This document shows, piece by piece, positions 60,591-64,000 of a stretch of DNA of 64,000 nt (positions are counted from its first letter, which is position 1; each line of letters begins with the position of its first letter). The DNA comes from Druceiella hillmani. Lineage: Eukaryota; Arthropoda; Insecta; Lepidoptera; Hepialidae. Under the pieces are notes generated by a model that ran no database searches, was not told where the DNA came from, and saw nothing but the letters and a program-made list of their open reading frames with translations. The translations under genes and the position numbers were made by a program. The stretch is from positions 30,114,501 through 30,178,500 of the forward strand of contig JAYKKI010000008.1 in the NCBI GenBank assembly GCA_039881145.1, in the 5' to 3' direction.

Positions 60591-60870
60591 TAAACGTCGC
60601 CCCAAAATTAAATGATCCCATGACGCCAATCCTCCCGAAACGCGTTCGCGACAAAAACTTTTCATAAAAAAACCAAAAGAGCGACGCCCCTCGCCTTTAT
60701 ACAGTTCAATAAAACAGCAGGGTGCGTCATCCGGTGCAGCGCGGAGCTATAAAACGTAATGAATAGACGCCGGCGCGGAGAGCGTCCCGCTATTGCATAA
60801 TTAATATGCAAATCCGATTGACGTCACAGCACTATCACGCTCGAGGCTAGATTCTACAAAAGACAGTGTA
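60591..60870. promoter_or_regulatory. Candidate cis-regulatory patch with POU, homeodomain and CRE motifs
   Basis: In a GC-richer patch, TTGCAT (60793-60798) and ATGCAA (60806-60811) form an inverted pair 7 bases apart. The second is part of a perfect POU octamer ATGCAAAT (60806-60813). A TAATTA homeodomain core sits between them, and a perfect palindromic CRE TGACGTCA follows at 60819-60826. Four consensus sites within 35 bases are unusual in this AT-rich background. There is no gene in the window to assign it to, and no conservation data, so function is inferred only. Confidence 0.35.
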
Positions 60871-61396
60871 CGGGCCTTATCTACGAGACTCTGTACGAGC
60901 TACAAAGTATAGATAAGAACTATATCTAGTCACGTACGATTATGGCATTCCACAGTTTTTATACGAGTAGTATAATTGCGTTGATTGTTTCCTTTCGTAT
61001 TGTGCCCTCATTATTTTAGAATCATGTAACACGCTTGTAGATTTAGCGATTTAAATATTCACTCTAACTACTAGCGCTATTAATTAAATATTTAATTTCA
61101 GTTCATGTGTATAGATACACATATACATGTGTATATACAAAAGAACTATATACAAAGAGCCTTGATAACAAAAGAACAAATATTTGAGTAAAAACTATAT
61201 AGCATACGAGTACTGGGCAGTGAGGCGCTCTCCGTGTATACTTTGGTAACTTCTTGAAGATATTGGTATTATGTAAGAGTCACATGTAAATTACTATGGT
61301 ATCTTTAATGTAATCTCATGAATAATACTTGAACAAAAATTCTTACACCACAATTACACGAAACAATGAGAAAGAAAACTTTAGATAATTCGTATA
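60871..61396. other. No gene seen
   Basis: AT-rich. A short GTGTATA-type palindromic run lies near 61.11 kb. Confidence 0.5.
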
Positions 61397-61765
61397 ATAC
61401 GGTAGTTGAGTCATTCTAAATTTTGATATTTTTCGTACAATATTGTGAAATATAAGTTAATTAAAAACCAGTCTGGGAAAAAATTAAAAAATTGATTGAA
61501 AAATAAGCCAGTTATATAGGCTTCTAAATTTGAAGATAGGTATAGAGTTGGGTATATCCCTGTCTCTTTTCCTCTTGTAGAATATAATGTGTAATATAAT
61601 AAAATAAAAATGACCTCACAACACAGTATTCCCGTCCTTGTCTAAAGATTAAATTTAAACTTTTATAACTCGGTCAATTTTTAAGATTATTAAAAAACTC
61701 TTTATCAGCTTGTACCTTGAAATGATGACTAATGAAATAAATAAAAATTAGTCAAATACCCAATT
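61397..61765 (-). mobile_element. Dispersed repeat A, copy 2 (unclassified)
   Basis: The inverse of 8470-8832. Read on the minus strand it begins near GGGTATTTGACTAATTTTTA, passes TGTGTTGTGAGGTCATTTTT, and ends TTTAGAATGACTCAACTACC. Together the two copies define a family of about 360 bp. Confidence 0.8.
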
Positions 61766-63829
61766 GTAACAGTAAGAAATGTTTTAATTAATTACAATTT
61801 GTTTTTCTTTTATATTTTTAAATATTGATCGCCATGTACAACCGTATTGATGTAGGGACGAAACAATTTCACGCATCACGCTTTAAAAATTACACTAAGC
61901 AAAGAAACATTTTAACAGCGTATCCGGATAAATAAAAGTATTATGGTTATTTCCCAGACGCTGCAGATAAGGGTAAACGTGTTGTTAATAAGAATATGGA
62001 CTAATATTTGTTATAGATTTTCAAAACCCTACATAAAATGTTAACTTGTACATTAATCTATATTTAATCCCTATAATTAAATTCGGTTCCCCGTAACCAA
62101 TATTCACGAATGACATAACTTGCAAATTTTGCAATTTATGATCTACGATTGTGGCCATAAACACGTTCGAAAATAATAACAATAAGCACAACGACCGAAA
62201 GGGCCTTAGCAAAAATGTCAACAAAACTATTTCCGTCATAGTAGTTACATAAGCAGAGAGAGCCGGGGCGAGCGGGCGCGGTGTCAAGGAAGCGTCCTTG
62301 GCCCGGAGGCTTCGCCCCGCACCGAGCGGGTCCGCAGCGCTGGGGAGTCGCATTTATTAATCATACCCCACGCTCGTAGTCTTGGTACCATACGTAAACT
62401 AGATATCGGTTTTAATAATGGAACAGTTACATACCGAAAGAGTTCAAAGAAAAAGAAATAGTGAAGTGGCTTAATTTAAGATGTATATAATCGAGAGATT
62501 CCATGTCACCAGAATATATCCGTGAGCCAACCAAGTTTCATCTGCATTATTGTAGTAGACTGTGACTTTACCAAAAGCATATTATACAATTTACGAACAT
62601 CGGCAAGCAACGTTTAAATTATTGATTGACAATGGCAGTGAGACCATATTTAAGTTGCAGAAAATGAAAAATACTTCTACTTTTTAATATATGCTATAGA
62701 TATTTCAGTTATCAATATTTTTTAAATTATTTTCAATTTAGATAAAAAATAAATACTAAAGAAGCGATGTCCGACTTCAAACTTTAAACAAAAAAAATTT
62801 ATGATACAAAGATGAAAAATAATATATAAAAAGTTAAACTACTTAACAGGAAAAAGACCCGACTTGATCATTGAAATTTAGAAAATAATCTAAAAACAAA
62901 TTTTATCACTTGTCATTATTCAATAGTTTCATTCTGAACGTTTTATAAATTGTTTTAAATTTGTTTTTTAAAACTCATGACACCCTACATAATATATTCA
63001 GATAAGTTACTTCATTTTAAAATTGTTTGATTGTTAATCAACGTTTTCATACAATACATACACATTTTTAAAATAAATTTTCAAAATCTTTTATTGGTGT
63101 TTGGAGAATGGATGGACTAAAGATTTTCTCTCTCGATGTTCTTATGCTTATTACGGAAGGTCAACTATGTAGGCTTAACAAAATGTTAATATTAACCTTA
63201 AAAATAATTTCCGAAACAAAAATCAGCCTTGCACCACTTACCTTAATGATACCGCAACGAACAATCGCTCCTAAATGGTTAACATTGTCATCCACGGTGT
63301 TCTATATTTTAAGATTGTTGTTATTGCTAAGCAATAATTATACTGATAACAATTTTGATCTTAATTGATTACTTCACAACCATCCACACGACCACGACCT
63401 AAAATAATTGTTAAATTTTTAACATTCAGACACGCGTGTGTGTCGCTCTGCGTCCACTTAACAGACAATTAAATAATCCACTACAGCATTTATAAAGCTC
63501 GCATGCGGTTTAAATAAATCTTTTTCAGGATTGTGTGTTGATTGTTGTTTGAGATTTACATGAACGTAGTGATGTCCTATTGAAAGTAATAAGTTTTATT
63601 TCGACCGAAAAAAAACTATAGCCTTTCTTGAAACTAAAAAGTTGTAATTAAAAAAAAATGGATCCGTCACGGGCCACCTGACAGGTGTGAAACATATATT
63701 TTTGATGTAAAACATTTTTTTACATTAAAATATTTTTATTTGAACGAAGTGAAGACGAAAAAAGAAATTTGACTCTACAAAAGTAAACGACTACTAAGTA
63801 AACAATATTAATTTTTATAATTTTTAAAG
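61766..63829. other. No gene seen; short GC-rich patch at 62.26-62.35 kb
   Basis: The patch (GAGCCGGGGCGAGCGGGCGC) includes CAAGGA-AGCG-TCCTTG, a small inverted repeat, and makes a 110-codon minus-strand frame look richer than its surroundings. No domain is recognisable. The rest is AT-rich. Confidence 0.45.
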
Positions 63830-63848
63830 TATATATATATATATATAT
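63830..63848. repeat. Short (TA)n microsatellite
   Basis: About nine TA units. Confidence 0.9.
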
Positions 63849-63935
63849 TCTATATATAACATATAACAGTTTAATACAATGCACCGATATAAACGAGTAA
63901 AGTTGTAAGCGTTAGTAAATAAAAAACAATGCTGA

Positions 63936-64000
63936 TCCGAATTAAGTCGGAAGCTGACCGGATGGCAGACAAGACGCGACACTAGCCGAATTAAGTCGGA
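63936..64000 (-). repeat. Minisatellite related to 53.3 kb, cut by the window end
   Basis: CCGAATTAAGTCGGA occurs twice (63938-63952 and 63986-64000), a 48-bp period. Between the copies AGCTGACCGGATGGC and AGACAAGACGCGAC read, on the minus strand, like the TCTTGTC/CCAGCTTC units at 53.3 kb. The array probably continues beyond the window. Confidence 0.75.

Noticed and set aside
62021..62353. 110-codon minus-strand frame as a gene
   Set aside because: Only the first 30 codons lie in a GC-rich patch. The remainder is AT-rich with no recognisable motif.

Overview
This window is non-coding eukaryotic DNA. It is AT-rich, dense in microsatellites and decayed transposons, and shows no intact protein-coding gene, rRNA or functional tRNA. 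Every reading frame longer than about 100 codons lies in low-complexity, repeat or transposon-relic sequence, or has no recognisable domain. The mix of repeats points to an insect, most probably a moth or butterfly: a tRNA-derived SINE, interspersed repeats with an AGGGTTCCGTA-type terminus, GTCTGTCTGT-type repeats, and piggyBac-, hAT- and Tc1/mariner-type relics. The Lepidoptera call rests on remembered repeat families and is an inference.

Layout. 1-5.9 kb: SINE tail, two hairpins, short tandem repeats. 5.99-8.06 kb: two unrelated satellite-like arrays (period about 145 and 138 bp). 8.5 kb: a 360-bp dispersed repeat whose inverted partner lies at 61.4 kb. 8.8-17.5 kb: mostly featureless, with a perfect 19-bp hairpin and two microsatellites. 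17.6-22.7 kb: a cluster of three DNA-transposon relics (hAT with a degenerate BED finger, a 786-bp long-TIR element flanked by TA, a TTAA-flanked piggyBac-like element), then a foldback element. 25.2-28.0 kb: two tandem arrays and hairpins. 28.4-29.3 kb: a frameshifted LINE reverse-transcriptase relic on the minus strand. 34.9-35.6 kb: repeat fragments and the best SINE copy. 38.3-39.5 kb: second foldback-family copy, a palindrome and a recent 234-bp tandem duplication. 41.5-45.1 kb: AGGGTTCC-type elements and minisatellites. 46.9 kb: third foldback copy. 50.3-55.7 kb: minisatellites and a 162-bp duplication. 58.5-59.9 kb: two more AGGGTTCC-type copies. 60.8 kb: a compact cluster of perfect POU, homeodomain and CRE motifs. 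The window ends inside a minisatellite related to one at 53.3 kb.

The most notable observation is the three-copy, roughly 282-bp foldback element (22.4, 38.3 and 46.9 kb). Each copy is flanked by its own 8-12 bp direct repeat, and the arms carry a motif that folds like a slightly degenerate minimal hammerhead ribozyme. This fits a non-autonomous relative of Penelope-like retroelements. It was read by eye and needs a covariance-model search.
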